From Bifidobacterium mizhiense (GTDB lineage: Bacteria > Actinomycetota > Actinomycetes > Actinomycetales > Bifidobacteriaceae), in the NCBI RefSeq assembly GCF_020884755.1, contig NZ_BPWE01000001.1:558001-622000 (forward strand): a DNA stretch of 64,000 nucleotides, read 5' to 3'. How positions within the stretch are numbered: position 1 is the stretch's first letter; each line of letters opens with the position of its first letter. Positions 25,710-35,559 of the stretch are shown here, piece by piece. Position numbers and translations under genes: made by a program. The notes beneath the pieces were generated by a model. That model was not told where the DNA came from. It made no database searches and was given only the letters and a program-made list of their open reading frames with translations.

Positions 25710-28219
25710 ACATGTACGCCTCCATCGAGCTTAACTGGCGGCCCGGTCTCAGCGGCCGCCGAAGGATCCGCCACCGGAACCACCGCCGCCACCGTCGAAG
25801 GAGCCACCGCCGTCGCCAAACCCACCAATAACACTGCCAGAGCCGTTGCCGCTGGCCATGCCAATCAGGCCGCCAATCTGGTCGAGTCCCTGGGTCAATT
25901 GAGTACCCAAATCAATCACGGCACCTTGGCCGACCGCTGAATTGACAACCAATGCTTCAGGGTCACTCAGGGAGGAAGCCGCCGCAACATCCTGGCTGTA
26001 AGGCAGGAAGGTCCAGTAGAGCAGGCTGCCGCGCGCATTATTATTCAGCCAGTCGGAGTCGGTCAGGTCAGGGCTGGCCTGTGCCAGCTGAGCGACGACC
26101 CAGCTGCTTATGCCGAAGGCCGCAGCGTAAACCAGGTAACGGTCCCAGAGCACCAGATCCTCCACACCCCGGTGGCTAAAATCGCTGAAGTCCAGCAGAT
26201 AGCGCCGAAGTCCCGACACCTGCCCGGCCATGGGCTGTCCATTCCTGCTCAGCACCCGCCAACAGTTATAGCGCAAGGAGAATGTCACCACAGCCACCAG
26301 AAGCGCGGCCAAGGGCGCACGTACCAGTACGGTGCCCGGAAGAAATCCGGCCAACAGAATGAAAGCAGCCAAGAGCACGGCCAGGAAGGCAAAGACTCCT
26401 ACATTATGACGATAGGCGCGCAGGTCAGCATTGTTGGTCTCATACTCAACAGCCTCGTAAAAAGCCTGCAGGTAGTCCCTGCCATTATCGGTTTCAGTGC
26501 TGGCGAAGAGAGCAATCATCTCATACAGATCGAAGCGTTCATTCTCGGCGCCAATCATAGTGGAGGCACCTTCCAGCATACTCAGGCAGGCTTCCTCGCT
26601 TGAGGACAGGGACAGGGATGCTCGATCCTTGCTGCAGACCGGATTGATGACCACCTCCATGGACTGCTGTTTGTCTTTGAGCAGCAAGCGCTTCACCTGG
26701 GTCACGCGTCCTCCGCCGAAATTCGCCTGGTCCTTATACTCAACGGGAATAAGAGCGATGGCCCGCTTGGAGGCCAGGGAGAGAATGGTTGCTGACAATT
26801 GCCTGCCAATAGGGGATTCTCGGGTCAGCATCACATCGTTGATAACGGCGGCCACGGCGGGTGACAGATCAGGAGGCTGACGGTAGTAGATGATATCGCC
26901 TTGGTACTGGGAGTCTCCATAATTGCGGAAGGCATGACAAAGCATCACTGCAATCAGCGCGATAGCAGCCAAGAGTACCAAGACGCCCGTCAAGAGTCCG
27001 ATCCGCGCCCGGCTGGTCTGCTCAGCATGCCAGCGCTCGTACTGCGGACGCTCCTGCCCAACAATACGGTCACGTGCCGGCTGAGAATCGGTCCTGACCA
27101 CCGAGGAAGTCCTCCCCGCATCGAAGAGCACCACCAAATCCAGATGCTGGCCCGGCTCGATGCGGTCTGCGGAGAATCGGATACGGCTGTCATCCACCAC
27201 CTGGTAGGAACCCCTGCCAGCGAAGTGCAGCCAGGCCTTCGCGTCCTTGCCCTTCTCCGTTCCTGTCTGCTTGGGCAGCTTGACATTGGCGCTCACATGC
27301 TCAACGGGAATCTGGTTGGTGTCGCCCACGGGCTCCCATTGGAATTCGGCCACATCGGGATGGGTAGTGGTGACCCCGTGGAAGGTCATGTCGATGCGGA
27401 AGCGCCGACCTGAATCCTTGGCAGTCTGCGGAATATTCCAGCCCAGCTCCACCTGGCATTGATTCCCCAGATCGCCGCAGGCGGACCCTTGGCCCGCATC
27501 GCCCGGCTTGTAGGATTTCAGCCTTGAACCCGAGACCATGCCCATATACCAGGTGCCAGCCCAGTTCTTGTCCCAGTCGTGAATGTACCTGACTTCATCA
27601 GGATACTTTAGCGGGTTGGTCTGCCTATATGTGGAGCCATTAGTCAGGTCAGTCACGCTTACGTCGCTTATGCCGGTCAGCCGGTCAGGCTTGATCTGAT
27701 AGCGCTGGTAGAGCTCCCGCCAAGGGCGTTTGTTGCCGTGGTTGTCCTCGCGGGAATTCATGGTGACAGTCAGGGTCTGACTGATACGCAAATCCCCATT
27801 ATCCAGGACCTGGACATCATAATCCACCGAATCGTATACCAGGTCGGGACGATTCCTGTTGGACATATACAGGACAGCGAGGCACGTCACCAAGGCTGCC
27901 ACCAGAGCCAGCGCCAAGGCCCCGAGAAAGCGTGAGGTGCTCCAGGAGGGATGGCCCGAGGAGGGATGATTCGAGGCCGCCTTCCCGGAGGAGGCTGCTG
28001 GGGCGTTCACTGTCCGAAGTCCACTACGGGCGCCTGGCGGCTACCCTCGTCAGCCTGGAAATACTGGGCCTGACGGAAGTGGAAAAGAGAAGCGATGATG
28101 TTTGAGGGGACCGTCTCGATGCGGGTGTTGAACTTCTGGACCACATCATTGTAGAACTGCCTGGCGTAGGCGATCTTGTCCTCCAGGTCCTTGAGCTGAC
28201 GCTGCAAGTCCAGGAAGTT
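25425..28219 (-). repeat. Tandem 2.79-kb duplication, copy B
   Basis: Starts and ends in the 6-bp sequence GAAGTT (25425-25430 inside the aldo/keto reductase gene and 28214-28219 at the chimera joint). It contains the first 93 codons of the aldo/keto reductase, a whole DUF2207 gene and the lemA 3' end. Its 2789-bp period matches that of copy A (2791 bp). Divergence is uneven: long identical runs near the reductase 5' end, many changes in the DUF2207 gene. Confidence 0.9.
25749..28010 (-). CDS. DUF2207 membrane protein, copy B
   Basis: 753 residues. An N-terminal transmembrane helix (about 25-48), an extracytoplasmic DUF2207 domain starting at YDSVDYDVQVLDNGDLRISQTLTV, a second helix near residue 335 (GLLTGVLVLLAAIALIAVML), a cytoplasmic region, two more helices near 545-585, and a Gly-rich tail (SFDGGGGGSGGGSFGGR). 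It starts with GTG overlapping the preceding gene stop (GTGA). DUF2207 proteins are typically encoded next to lemA and are taken to be envelope proteins of unknown role. It is the diverged duplicate of the gene at 28549-30801. Confidence 0.9.
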   Translation of the reverse strand: MNAPAASSGKAASNHPSSGHPSWSTSRFLGALALALVAALVTCLAVLYMSNRNRPDLVYDSVDYDVQVLDNGDLRISQTLTVTMNSREDNHGNKRPWRELYQRYQIKPDRLTGISDVSVTDLTNGSTYRQTNPLKYPDEVRYIHDWDKNWAGTWYMGMVSGSRLKSYKPGDAGQGSACGDLGNQCQVELGWNIPQTAKDSGRRFRIDMTFHGVTTTHPDVAEFQWEPVGDTNQIPVEHVSANVKLPKQTGTEKGKDAKAWLHFAGRGSYQVVDDSRIRFSADRIEPGQHLDLVVLFDAGRTSSVVRTDSQPARDRIVGQERPQYERWHAEQTSRARIGLLTGVLVLLAAIALIAVMLCHAFRNYGDSQYQGDIIYYRQPPDLSPAVAAVINDVMLTRESPIGRQLSATILSLASKRAIALIPVEYKDQANFGGGRVTQVKRLLLKDKQQSMEVVINPVCSKDRASLSLSSSEEACLSMLEGASTMIGAENERFDLYEMIALFASTETDNGRDYLQAFYEAVEYETNNADLRAYRHNVGVFAFLAVLLAAFILLAGFLPGTVLVRAPLAALLVAVVTFSLRYNCWRVLSRNGQPMAGQVSGLRRYLLDFSDFSHRGVEDLVLWDRYLVYAAAFGISSWVVAQLAQASPDLTDSDWLNNNARGSLLYWTFLPYSQDVAAASSLSDPEALVVNSAVGQGAVIDLGTQLTQGLDQIGGLIGMASGNGSGSVIGGFGDGGGSFDGGGGGSGGGSFGGR

Positions 28220-28498
28220 GCGGTAGTGCCCAACCTTGGTGGCCACCAGCACATCCTGACGGGGTCCCTTCCAGGAGTCCAAAGCCTGGCGAACCAGTCG
28301 TTCATTGGTCTGCTCAGGACCACCTGACTCGTAGTAGGACCAGGCAGTATCCAGATGCCGACAACCGGCATCCAGGGCCTGATGGATGACGTCGATGGCC
28401 GTTGCCTGGTCCGGCTTGCCCTCGATGGACAATCCCATGCAACCCAGTCCGACCGCTGTCGTAGTAAAGGGCCCCAAGGCCCGCATCGACGATGTCAT
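28007..28498 (-). CDS. Chimeric gene: aldo/keto reductase N-terminus fused to LemA C-terminus
   Basis: 164 codons. The first 93 match the aldo/keto reductase (MTSSMRALGPF to GHYRNF). From LDLQRQLKDLEDKIAYARQF to VVDFGQ it is the LemA C-terminal region. The joint lies at GAAGTT (28214-28219), shared by both parents. The reductase half lacks most of the barrel and the LemA half lacks its membrane helix and coiled-coil start, so the product is unlikely to do either job. The reading frame is nevertheless intact and its GTGA overlap couples it to the downstream DUF2207 gene, so it may persist as a translation relay. Only a weak AGGAAG precedes the start. Confidence 0.85.
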   Translation of the reverse strand: MTSSMRALGPFTTTAVGLGCMGLSIEGKPDQATAIDVIHQALDAGCRHLDTAWSYYESGGPEQTNERLVRQALDSWKGPRQDVLVATKVGHYRNFLDLQRQLKDLEDKIAYARQFYNDVVQKFNTRIETVPSNIIASLFHFRQAQYFQADEGSRQAPVVDFGQ

Positions 28499-31010
28499 AC
28501 ATGTACAATGCCGCCGGCTTCCTATCGAGCTTAGCTTGTGGCCCAATATCAACGACCGCCGAAGGAACCACCACCGGAGCCGCCACCGGAGCCGCCGAAG
28601 GAACCACCACCGGAGCCAAACCCACCAATACCACTGCCGGAACTGTTGCCGCTGGCCTGGCCGATCAGGCCGCCTATCTGTTCGAGTCCCTGGGTCAGCT
28701 GAGTACCCAGATCAACCACCCTGCCTTGGCCAAGCATTGAATTTGCAGCCAATGCTTCAGGACCACTCACGGAGGAAGCGACCGAAACATTCTGGCTGTA
28801 AGGCAGGAAGGTACAGTAGAGCAGGCTCCCGCGCGCATTATTATTCAGCCAGTCGAAGTCGGTCAGTTCAGGGCTGGCCTGTGCCAGCTGAGCGACAACC
28901 CGGTCACTTATACCGAAGGCCGCAGCGTAAACCAGGTAGCGGTCCCAGAGCACCAGATCCTCCACGCCCCGGTGGCTAAAATCGCTGAAGTCCAGCAGAT
29001 AGCGCCGAAGCCCTGACACCTGACCAGCCATGAGCTGTCCATTCCTGCTGAGCACTTGCCAACTACCATAACGAATGGAGAATGCTGCAACAGCCACCAG
29101 AAGCACGGCCAATGGCGCACGTACCAGCACGGTGCCCGGCAGGAATCCAGCCAGCAGGATGAAAGCGGCCAAGAGCACGGCCAGGAAGGGCAAGATCTCT
29201 ATACCATGACGATAGGCACGCAGGTCAGCATTGTTGGTCTCATACTTGACGGCCTTGTCGAAAGCCTCCAGATAGACCTTGCCATGATTAGCTTCGGTGC
29301 TGGAGAAGAGAGCAATCATCTCGTACAGGTCGAAACGTTCATCCTTGGAGCCCATCAGAGCGGAAGCACCTTCCAGCATGGTCAGGCAGGCTTCCTCGCT
29401 TAAGGACAGGGCCAGGGAGGCTCGATCCTGACTACAGACCGGATTAATGACCACCTCCATGGACTGCCGTTTGCCTTTGTGGAGCAGCGAGCGCATCACC
29501 TTAGTCAGGGAACCTCCGCCGGAATTCGCCCGGTCCTCATACTTGACCGGAATCAGAGCGATGGCCCGCTTGGAGGCCAGGGAGAGAATGGTGGCTGACA
29601 ATTGCCTGCCAATAGGGGATTCTCTGGTCAGCATCAAATCGTTGATAACAGCGGCCACGGCCGGTGACAGATCAGGAGGCTGACGGTAGTAGATAATATC
29701 GCCTCGGTACTGGGAGTCTCCATAGGTGCGGAAGGCCTGCCAGAGCATCACTACAATCAGCGCGATAGCAGCTAAGACGGTCAGTACACCAGCCAAAAGT
29801 CCGATCCGCGCCCGTCTGGTCTGCTCGGCGTGCCAGTGCTCATACTGCTGGCGCTCCTGCTTGATGATGCGGTCACGCGCCGGTTGAGAGTCGGTCCTGA
29901 CCACGGAGGAAACCCTCTTCGCATCGAAGAGAACCACCAAATCCAGATGCTGACCTGGCCCGATCTGGTCAGCTGAAAAGTGGATACGGCTGTCATCGCC
30001 CACCTGGTAGGAACCCTTGCCAGCGAAATGGAGCCAGGCCTTGGCATCCTTGTCCTTCTCTGTTCCTATAAGCTTGGGAAGCCTGACATCAGCGCTCATA
30101 TGCTCGACGGAAATCTGGTTGGTGTCGCCCACGGGCTCCCATTGGAATTCAGCCACATCGGGATGGGCAGTAGTGACACCGTGGAAGGTCATGTCGATGC
30201 GGAAGCGCCGACCTGAATCCTCGGCAATCTGCGGAATGTTCCAACCCAGCTCCACCTGACACCGGTCCCCCTGGGCGCCGCAGGCGGATCCTTGGTCCGA
30301 GTCGCCCGGCTTGTAGGATTCCAATCCTGAGTCCGAGACTGTGCCCATATACCAGGTGCCAGCCATGGTCTTATCCCAGTCGGGAACCTGATCGAGGTTA
30401 TCAGGATCCGTCGGCGGATCGGCTTGCCTATATGTAGAGCCATTGGTCAGGTCGCGCACGCTTATGTCACTGATGCCCGTCAGCCGGTCGGGCTTGATCT
30501 GATAACGCTGGTAGAGCTCCCGCCAAGGGCGTTTATCGCCGTTGTCGTCCTCACGGGAGTTCATGGTTACGGTCAGATCCTGACTGATGCGCAAATCGCC
30601 GTTATCCAGGACCTGGACATCATAGTCCACTGAATCGTATACCAGGTCCGGCCAATTCTTGCTGAAGATAAGCAGAGCAGCGACTATGCACGTCACCAAG
30701 GCTGCCACCAAAGCCAGTGCCAAGGCTCGGAAAAAGCGGGAAGTGCTCCAGGAGGGATGGCCTGAGACCGGTTTCCCGGAGGAGGCTGCTGGGGCGTTCA
30801 CTGTCCGAAGTCCACTACGGGCGCCTGGCGGCTACCCTCGTCGGCCTGGAAGTACTGGGCCTGACGGAAGCGGAAAAGGGATGCGATGATGTTTGAGGGG
30901 ACCGTCTCGATGCGGGTGTTGAACTTCTGGACCACATCATTGTAGAACTGCCTTGCGTAGGCGATCTTGTCCTCCAAGTCCTTGAGCTGACGCTGCAAGT
31001 CCAGGAAGTT
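28214..31010 (-). repeat. Tandem 2.79-kb duplication, copy A
   Basis: Bounded by GAAGTT at 28214-28219 and at 31005-31010 inside lemA. It holds the aldo/keto reductase 5' part, the second DUF2207 gene and the lemA 3' part in the same order as copy B. Confidence 0.9.
28549..30801 (-). CDS. DUF2207 membrane protein, copy A
   Basis: 750 residues, the same architecture as the copy at 25749-28010: N-terminal helix, DUF2207 domain (LVYDSVDYDVQVLDNGDLRIS), central and C-terminal helices, Gly-rich tail. Differences are scattered, with small indels in the N-terminus (GKPVSGHPSW) and in the Gly-rich end. It starts with GTG overlapping the lemA stop and so keeps the ancestral lemA-DUF2207 coupling, which suggests this is the original position. 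Confidence 0.9.
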   Translation of the reverse strand: MNAPAASSGKPVSGHPSWSTSRFFRALALALVAALVTCIVAALLIFSKNWPDLVYDSVDYDVQVLDNGDLRISQDLTVTMNSREDDNGDKRPWRELYQRYQIKPDRLTGISDISVRDLTNGSTYRQADPPTDPDNLDQVPDWDKTMAGTWYMGTVSDSGLESYKPGDSDQGSACGAQGDRCQVELGWNIPQIAEDSGRRFRIDMTFHGVTTAHPDVAEFQWEPVGDTNQISVEHMSADVRLPKLIGTEKDKDAKAWLHFAGKGSYQVGDDSRIHFSADQIGPGQHLDLVVLFDAKRVSSVVRTDSQPARDRIIKQERQQYEHWHAEQTRRARIGLLAGVLTVLAAIALIVVMLWQAFRTYGDSQYRGDIIYYRQPPDLSPAVAAVINDLMLTRESPIGRQLSATILSLASKRAIALIPVKYEDRANSGGGSLTKVMRSLLHKGKRQSMEVVINPVCSQDRASLALSLSEEACLTMLEGASALMGSKDERFDLYEMIALFSSTEANHGKVYLEAFDKAVKYETNNADLRAYRHGIEILPFLAVLLAAFILLAGFLPGTVLVRAPLAVLLVAVAAFSIRYGSWQVLSRNGQLMAGQVSGLRRYLLDFSDFSHRGVEDLVLWDRYLVYAAAFGISDRVVAQLAQASPELTDFDWLNNNARGSLLYCTFLPYSQNVSVASSVSGPEALAANSMLGQGRVVDLGTQLTQGLEQIGGLIGQASGNSSGSGIGGFGSGGGSFGGSGGGSGGGSFGGR

Positions 31011-31382
31011 CTGGTTGGCCTTGAGCTCAGGGTAGGCCTCCGCCCGAGCCATCAGAGTGACCAGGGATTGGCCCAGCCGCTGCTCGGCACCGGCACGGGC
31101 CTGTATCTGGTCCCCGCCAGCCGTCTGGGCCTGGGCCACGTCGGCGCGGGCTTTGGTCACCTCCTCCAGGACGGTGGACTCGTGTGAGGCGTAGCCCTTG
31201 ACCGTCTGGACCAGATTGGGCACCAGGTCGGAACGCTGCTTGAGCTGGACGTCAATCTGGGCCCAGCCATTGGCTACTCGGTTGCGCAGATTGACCAAAC
31301 CGTTGTAAGCCCCGATACCCCAGATGACCAGCAACACGACCAGCAAAACGATGATGATGAGCACGATCATTGATACGGACAT
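30798..31382 (-). CDS. lemA: LemA family protein
   Basis: 194 residues with a single N-terminal transmembrane helix (SMIVLIIIVLLVVLLVIWGIGAYNGLV) and the LemA helical domain: NRVANGWAQIDVQLKQRSDLVPNLVQTVKGYA, the hallmark, then LKANQNFLDLQRQLKDLEDKIAYARQFYNDVVQKFNT. An extracytoplasmic four-helix protein of unclear function, usually paired with DUF2207 or TPM-type envelope proteins. It heads the minus-strand group lemA-DUF2207-chimera-DUF2207-aldo/keto reductase-pgeF. Confidence 0.94.
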   Translation of the reverse strand: MSVSMIVLIIIVLLVVLLVIWGIGAYNGLVNLRNRVANGWAQIDVQLKQRSDLVPNLVQTVKGYASHESTVLEEVTKARADVAQAQTAGGDQIQARAGAEQRLGQSLVTLMARAEAYPELKANQNFLDLQRQLKDLEDKIAYARQFYNDVVQKFNTRIETVPSNIIASLFRFRQAQYFQADEGSRQAPVVDFGQ

Positions 31383-31412
31383 GCCCTCATTCTCTCACTA
31401 AATTCAGAGGAG

Positions 31413-31450
31413 ACAAAAACGGGACCCCGTCCAATGGAACGGGGTCCCGG
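31413..31450 (-). terminator. Terminator of pnp
   Basis: A perfect 10-bp stem GGGACCCCGT/ACGGGGTCCC, 8-base loop, followed on the minus strand by GTTTTTGTCTC. A textbook intrinsic terminator 14 bp after the pnp stop codon. Confidence 0.92.
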
Positions 31451-31462
31451 CTTCAGTAGGAA

Positions 31463-34216
31463 TCAGTCCTCACTGTCGAAGGGGTCGAAGTCCCTGCGCA
31501 CCCGGCGACGGGGACGCTCTGAGCGCTCCTCCCGGTCGGCCCGGTACTCGTCGTAGTGCTCGTCGGCAGCGTAGCGCGGATTCTCCCTGCGGCCACGATA
31601 GCCGCTACGTCCGGAAGAGCGACGCTCATGACGACCGCCGCGGTCGCCACGGCCACGACGCTCGCCACGGCCCCGGCCGCCACGATCCTCGTCATCATCG
31701 CGGGAGACCCGACGACGATCGCGACGGGAGCCACGGTCCTCGTCCTCGAACCAGTCTCCGCCATCCTCATAATCACGGTCGCGGCTCTGGCGACGGTGCC
31801 GGGGACGATCCTCCTGGTCCTCGTCGTCGTAGTAGCGATCATCATGCTCTGAACGAGAGCGGCGCGGTGCCTCATACCGATCCTCGCGCTCGGAGGAACG
31901 GCTGCGGCGATCACGACGATCACGGTCACCACGACCACTGCGCTCACGACGATCACCGCCACGGTCACGACGGTCTGTGCGGCCTCCGCGATCACGGCCT
32001 CCTGTGGACTCCTGGTCCTCGAAGCCGGGAATGGCCAGGGAGATCTTGCCGCGGTCATCCACACCCTGGACGATGACCTCGACGGTGTCACCTTCCTTGA
32101 GGACGTCCTCCACGGAGTCGATGCGCTCGCCGTTGGCCAGGTTGCGGATCTGCGAGATGTGCAGAAGCCCGTCGGTGCCAGGGGTCAGGTTGACAAAGGC
32201 GCCAAAGCTGGTGATCTTGACCACCTTGCCGTTGAAGGTCTCTCCCGCCTCGGGCACGTGCGGGTTGGCGATCTGGTCGATGACCTCCTTGGCCTTGGCT
32301 GCAGCCTCGCCGCCCTCGGAGGCGATGTAGACCGTGCCGTCGTCCTCGATCGAGACATCGGCACCGGTGTCCTCCTGGATCTGGTTGATCATCTTGCCCT
32401 TGGGTCCGATAACCTCACCGATCTTGTCGACAGGAACCTGGGTGGTGATGATGCGCGGCGCATAGGGGCTCATCTCAGCAGGCCCATCGATGCACTCGTT
32501 GATCACGTCCAGGATGGTGGCCCGGGCTTCCTTAGCCTGCTGCAGGGCGGCGGCCAGGATGTCGGCGGGGATGCCGTCCAGCTTGGTGTCCAGCTGCAGG
32601 GAGGTGATGAACTCAGATGTGCCGGCCACCTTGAAGTCCATATCGCCGAAGGCATCCTCGGCGCCCAGAATGTCGGTCAGGGTCTTGTAGGTGGGCCGAC
32701 CGTCAACCTCGCCTGTGACCAGACCCATGGCGATGCCCGCCACAGGAGCCTTCAGAGGCACGCCGGCAGCCAGCAGGGACAGAGTGGAGGCGCAAACGGA
32801 GCCCATGGAGGTGGACCCGTTGGAGCCGATGGCCTCGGAGACCTGACGAATGGCGTAGGGGAACTCCTCGCGGCTGGGCAGAACCGGGATCAGCGCGCGC
32901 TCGGCCAGGTTGCCATGGCCTACCTCGCGGCGCTTGGGCGAACCCACGCGGCCGGTCTCGCCGGTCGAATAGGGCGGCATCTCGTAGTTGTGCATGTAGC
33001 GCTTGGTGGTGGGGCCGGACAGGGCGTCGATGGTCTGCTCCATCTTCAGCATGTTCAGGGTGGTGACGCCCAGCACCTGGGTCTCGCCGCGCTGGAAGAG
33101 TGCGGAGCCATGCACGCGGGGCACCACGTCCACCTCGGCGGACAGGGTGCGGATGTCGCGCAGGCCACGGCCGTCAATGCGGTAGTCCTGGGTCAGGATG
33201 CGGCGGCGGACGATCTGGCGCTGGAGCTCCTTGAAGGCGTTGCCCAGCTCCTTGTCCTTCTCGGCCTCGTCCATGTCGGTGAACTCGTCGGCCAGGGCCT
33301 CGCGGACCTTCTCCTTGATCTCGTGGATACGATCCTGGCGGGGCAGCTTCTCCGCGATGGAGAGGGCCTGGTCCAGGTCAGCGTGTGCCACCTGGTCGAT
33401 GCGAGCGTAAAGCTCGTCAGTGTACTCGGGGAAGAGCTGGAAGTCCTTGGTGGGCTTGGCAGCCTTGGCCTTGAGCTCGCTCTGGGCCTCGCACAGAACC
33501 TTGATGAAGGGCTTGGCGGCCTCAAGACCTTGGGCGACCACCTCTTCGTCGGGCTTGATCTGGCCCTCGTCATAGATCAGGCTCCAGGCGTTCTTGCCGG
33601 CGCCTGCCTCGATCATGGCGATGGCGACGTCCCCGCCCTCGACCACACGGCCGGCCACGACCAGCTCGAAGACGGCGCGCTCGCGCTCGCTCCAGCGGGG
33701 GAAGGCCACCCACTGACCATCGATCAGAGCCAGGCGCAGACCCGAGACCGGCCCCTCGAAGGGCAGTCCGGAAATCAGGGTGGAAGCGGAGGCCGCGTTC
33801 AGGGCCAGCACGTCATAGGCATCCTCGGGGTTAACAGCCAGGATGGTCTCCACAACCTGGACCTCGTTGCGCAGGGTGTGCGGGAAGAGGGGACGCAGGG
33901 GGCGGTCAATCAACCGGCAGGCCAGGATGGCCTCGTTGGATGGCCGACCCTCGCGGCGGAAGAAGGAGCCGGGGATCTTGCCCGCGGCGTACATCTTCTC
34001 TTCCACATCGACGGTCAGCGGGAAGAAGTCGTAGTTCTCCTTGGGGCTGGACCCGGCGGTGGTGGTGGACAGCACCATGGAATCGTCATCAAGATAGGCG
34101 GCTACTGCCCCATCCGCCTGCTGGGCGAGACGACCCGTCTCGAAGCGCACCGTGCGCTTGCCATATGATCCGTTATCGATCGTGGCTTCTACAGCCGTGA
34201 TTTCGGGACCCTCCAT
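31463..34216 (-). CDS. pnp: Polyribonucleotide nucleotidyltransferase (PNPase) with Arg-rich tail
   Basis: 3'-to-5' phosphorolytic RNA decay enzyme. 917 residues: RNase PH-like domain 1 (from [16 protein letters not shown]), the helical linker, RNase PH-like domain 2 ([25 protein letters not shown]... with [18 protein letters not shown]), a KH domain ([25 protein letters not shown]) and an S1 domain ([28 protein letters not shown]). After the S1 domain an unusual tail of about 180 residues, rich in Arg, Asp, Gly and Ser with RGGR/RGDR repeats, runs to the end. I chose the ATG at 34216, preceded by AAGGAGG. rpsO lies upstream, the common rpsO-pnp order. Confidence 0.97.
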   Translation of the reverse strand: MEGPEITAVEATIDNGSYGKRTVRFETGRLAQQADGAVAAYLDDDSMVLSTTTAGSSPKENYDFFPLTVDVEEKMYAAGKIPGSFFRREGRPSNEAILACRLIDRPLRPLFPHTLRNEVQVVETILAVNPEDAYDVLALNAASASTLISGLPFEGPVSGLRLALIDGQWVAFPRWSERERAVFELVVAGRVVEGGDVAIAMIEAGAGKNAWSLIYDEGQIKPDEEVVAQGLEAAKPFIKVLCEAQSELKAKAAKPTKDFQLFPEYTDELYARIDQVAHADLDQALSIAEKLPRQDRIHEIKEKVREALADEFTDMDEAEKDKELGNAFKELQRQIVRRRILTQDYRIDGRGLRDIRTLSAEVDVVPRVHGSALFQRGETQVLGVTTLNMLKMEQTIDALSGPTTKRYMHNYEMPPYSTGETGRVGSPKRREVGHGNLAERALIPVLPSREEFPYAIRQVSEAIGSNGSTSMGSVCASTLSLLAAGVPLKAPVAGIAMGLVTGEVDGRPTYKTLTDILGAEDAFGDMDFKVAGTSEFITSLQLDTKLDGIPADILAAALQQAKEARATILDVINECIDGPAEMSPYAPRIITTQVPVDKIGEVIGPKGKMINQIQEDTGADVSIEDDGTVYIASEGGEAAAKAKEVIDQIANPHVPEAGETFNGKVVKITSFGAFVNLTPGTDGLLHISQIRNLANGERIDSVEDVLKEGDTVEVIVQGVDDRGKISLAIPGFEDQESTGGRDRGGRTDRRDRGGDRRERSGRGDRDRRDRRSRSSEREDRYEAPRRSRSEHDDRYYDDEDQEDRPRHRRQSRDRDYEDGGDWFEDEDRGSRRDRRRVSRDDDEDRGGRGRGERRGRGDRGGRHERRSSGRSGYRGRRENPRYAADEHYDEYRADREERSERPRRRVRRDFDPFDSED

Positions 34217-34424
34217 AGGGTTCCTCCTTTTGTTTACTGCTTGTTTACTACCTGATGTCAGGATGCTCGGCATCAATTGACTGCCGGAGATCCTTCTACT
34301 TCGGTCTGGTCCTGCCGAACCCCATGTCCGGCTATCTTCATTCCTTGCGGACCAACCTTGCATTTCAATTCAGCACCATCTTCTACAACCCCATCCCGGG
34401 GTCAACGGTGCCTGGTTCAGTCAT

Positions 34425-34456
34425 GCAAAAGCGCCCGAGCGCTAGGCCCGGGCGAA
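34425..34456 (-). terminator. Hairpin between rpsO and pnp
   Basis: Minus-strand GCCCGGGC and GCTCGGGC pair around a CTAGC loop (one wobble) and are followed by GCTTTTGC. It sits just after the rpsO stop, so pnp probably has a promoter of its own or receives read-through. Confidence 0.75.
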
Positions 34457-34466
34457 AGCATGCATA

Positions 34467-34736
34467 TTAGTGGCGCAGTCCAAGACGCTCCACCAGGGAA
34501 CGGTAGCGGTTGATGTCCACCTTCTTGAGGTAATCCAGCAACCGGCGACGATGGCCGACCATGAGCAGCAGACCGCGACGCGAATGATGGTCGTGCTGAT
34601 GCTGCTTGAGGTGCTCGGTCAGGTCGGAGATGCGCTTGCTCAGCAGAGCCACCTGGACCTCGGGGGAACCGGTGTCACCCTCGTGGGTCGCGTATTCCTT
34701 GACGATTGCCTGCTTCTGCTCACTCGTAAGAGCCAC
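34467..34736 (-). CDS. rpsO: 30S ribosomal protein S15
   Basis: Primary 16S rRNA-binding protein of the small-subunit platform. 89 residues, exact family length, with [52 protein letters not shown] and the C-terminal [11 protein letters not shown]. It starts with GTG after GAGGAGG. Confidence 0.98.
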   Translation of the reverse strand: MALTSEQKQAIVKEYATHEGDTGSPEVQVALLSKRISDLTEHLKQHQHDHHSRRGLLLMVGHRRRLLDYLKKVDINRYRSLVERLGLRH

Positions 34737-35055
34737 GGCTCCTCCTCTTGCATTCTTCCGTTACGCGGTGCACCAGCCCTATGCTGAAGCGCTCTCGATC
34801 CGCGGGCGAAACACGCCAAAAGTCCATTATACACATTTTGCGGACCAAACAAACAGCGACGGAATCAACAAAATGAAGGAAAGCATAACGAAAATTGGAT
34901 TAGCGCCAATGAGGAATCAGCCATCTCACTCCGATGTAGCGAAGATATCGCACTGTGTTGCACGAACCGACCGTGATTTACCGTGTAGCCCTACCATAGG
35001 TTGTTAGAGAAGTTGAGGGAATGTAGCTTCATTCATCCACCAAAGAGGGCACCTA
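34737..35055. other. Intergenic boundary between core and accessory DNA
   Basis: 319 bp without a credible gene. Base composition changes here from GC-rich core to AT-richer accessory sequence. It should carry the divergent promoters of rpsO and the DUF4176 gene. Confidence 0.5.
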
Positions 35056-35385
35056 ATGAAACAATCCGAGCAGAACTCCATCAAATCAGAAAATACCATT
35101 CTTCCTTTGGGATCCGTGGTGAAAACCAGAAGAGACCCGGGTACCCTGCTGGTTATCATCGCCCGTGCTCCGTTGACAGTCATGCATGGAACAACGGGTT
35201 ACTTTGACTATGGTGCCGTACAATTCCCGTATGGCATGACTGATCCGGCCAAGATCGTTTTCTTCAACCGCCAAGACGTGACGGAAATAGTGTTCATGGG
35301 ATATATCAACGCCGAGGAACGATCCTATGAACGAAGGTTTGATGAAGTCACCAAATCAACCTCCTACCCCCACCTTCATCTCTGA
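35056..35385 (+). CDS. DUF4176 domain protein
   Basis: 109 residues with the DUF4176 pattern: ILPLGSVVKTRRDPGTLLVIIARA, FDYGAVQFPYGMTDPAKIVFFNRQDVTEIVFMGYINAEER. GAGGG lies eight bases before the ATG. In Firmicutes and some actinobacteria such proteins are encoded beside type VII (ESX-like) secretion and LXG toxin genes, and are thought to be accessory or immunity factors. Here the secretion core is absent from the window, so this is an orphan. The following remnant (35560-35829) fits a lost toxin gene. Confidence 0.8.
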   Translation: MKQSEQNSIKSENTILPLGSVVKTRRDPGTLLVIIARAPLTVMHGTTGYFDYGAVQFPYGMTDPAKIVFFNRQDVTEIVFMGYINAEERSYERRFDEVTKSTSYPHLHL

Positions 35386-35559
35386 TTCAGTTACCGGTCA
35401 CATAGGACATACTCGATAAAAGGGATAGAGGGGAGAAGACCAAAAACGACCTTGACGGATGCGTTAATGAAGCAACCGCCTAGGCTATGCAACTGAGCAC
35501 GTTGAACCGCTCTTTCATGGTCGGCGATTTTCTTTCTGGCGGTTTTTAATCAATGAGCG

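Noticed and set aside
32159-34168. 669-codon open frame on the plus strand
   Set aside because: It is the antisense shadow of pnp in GC-rich DNA; the composition is Gly/Leu/Val-rich with no family marks.
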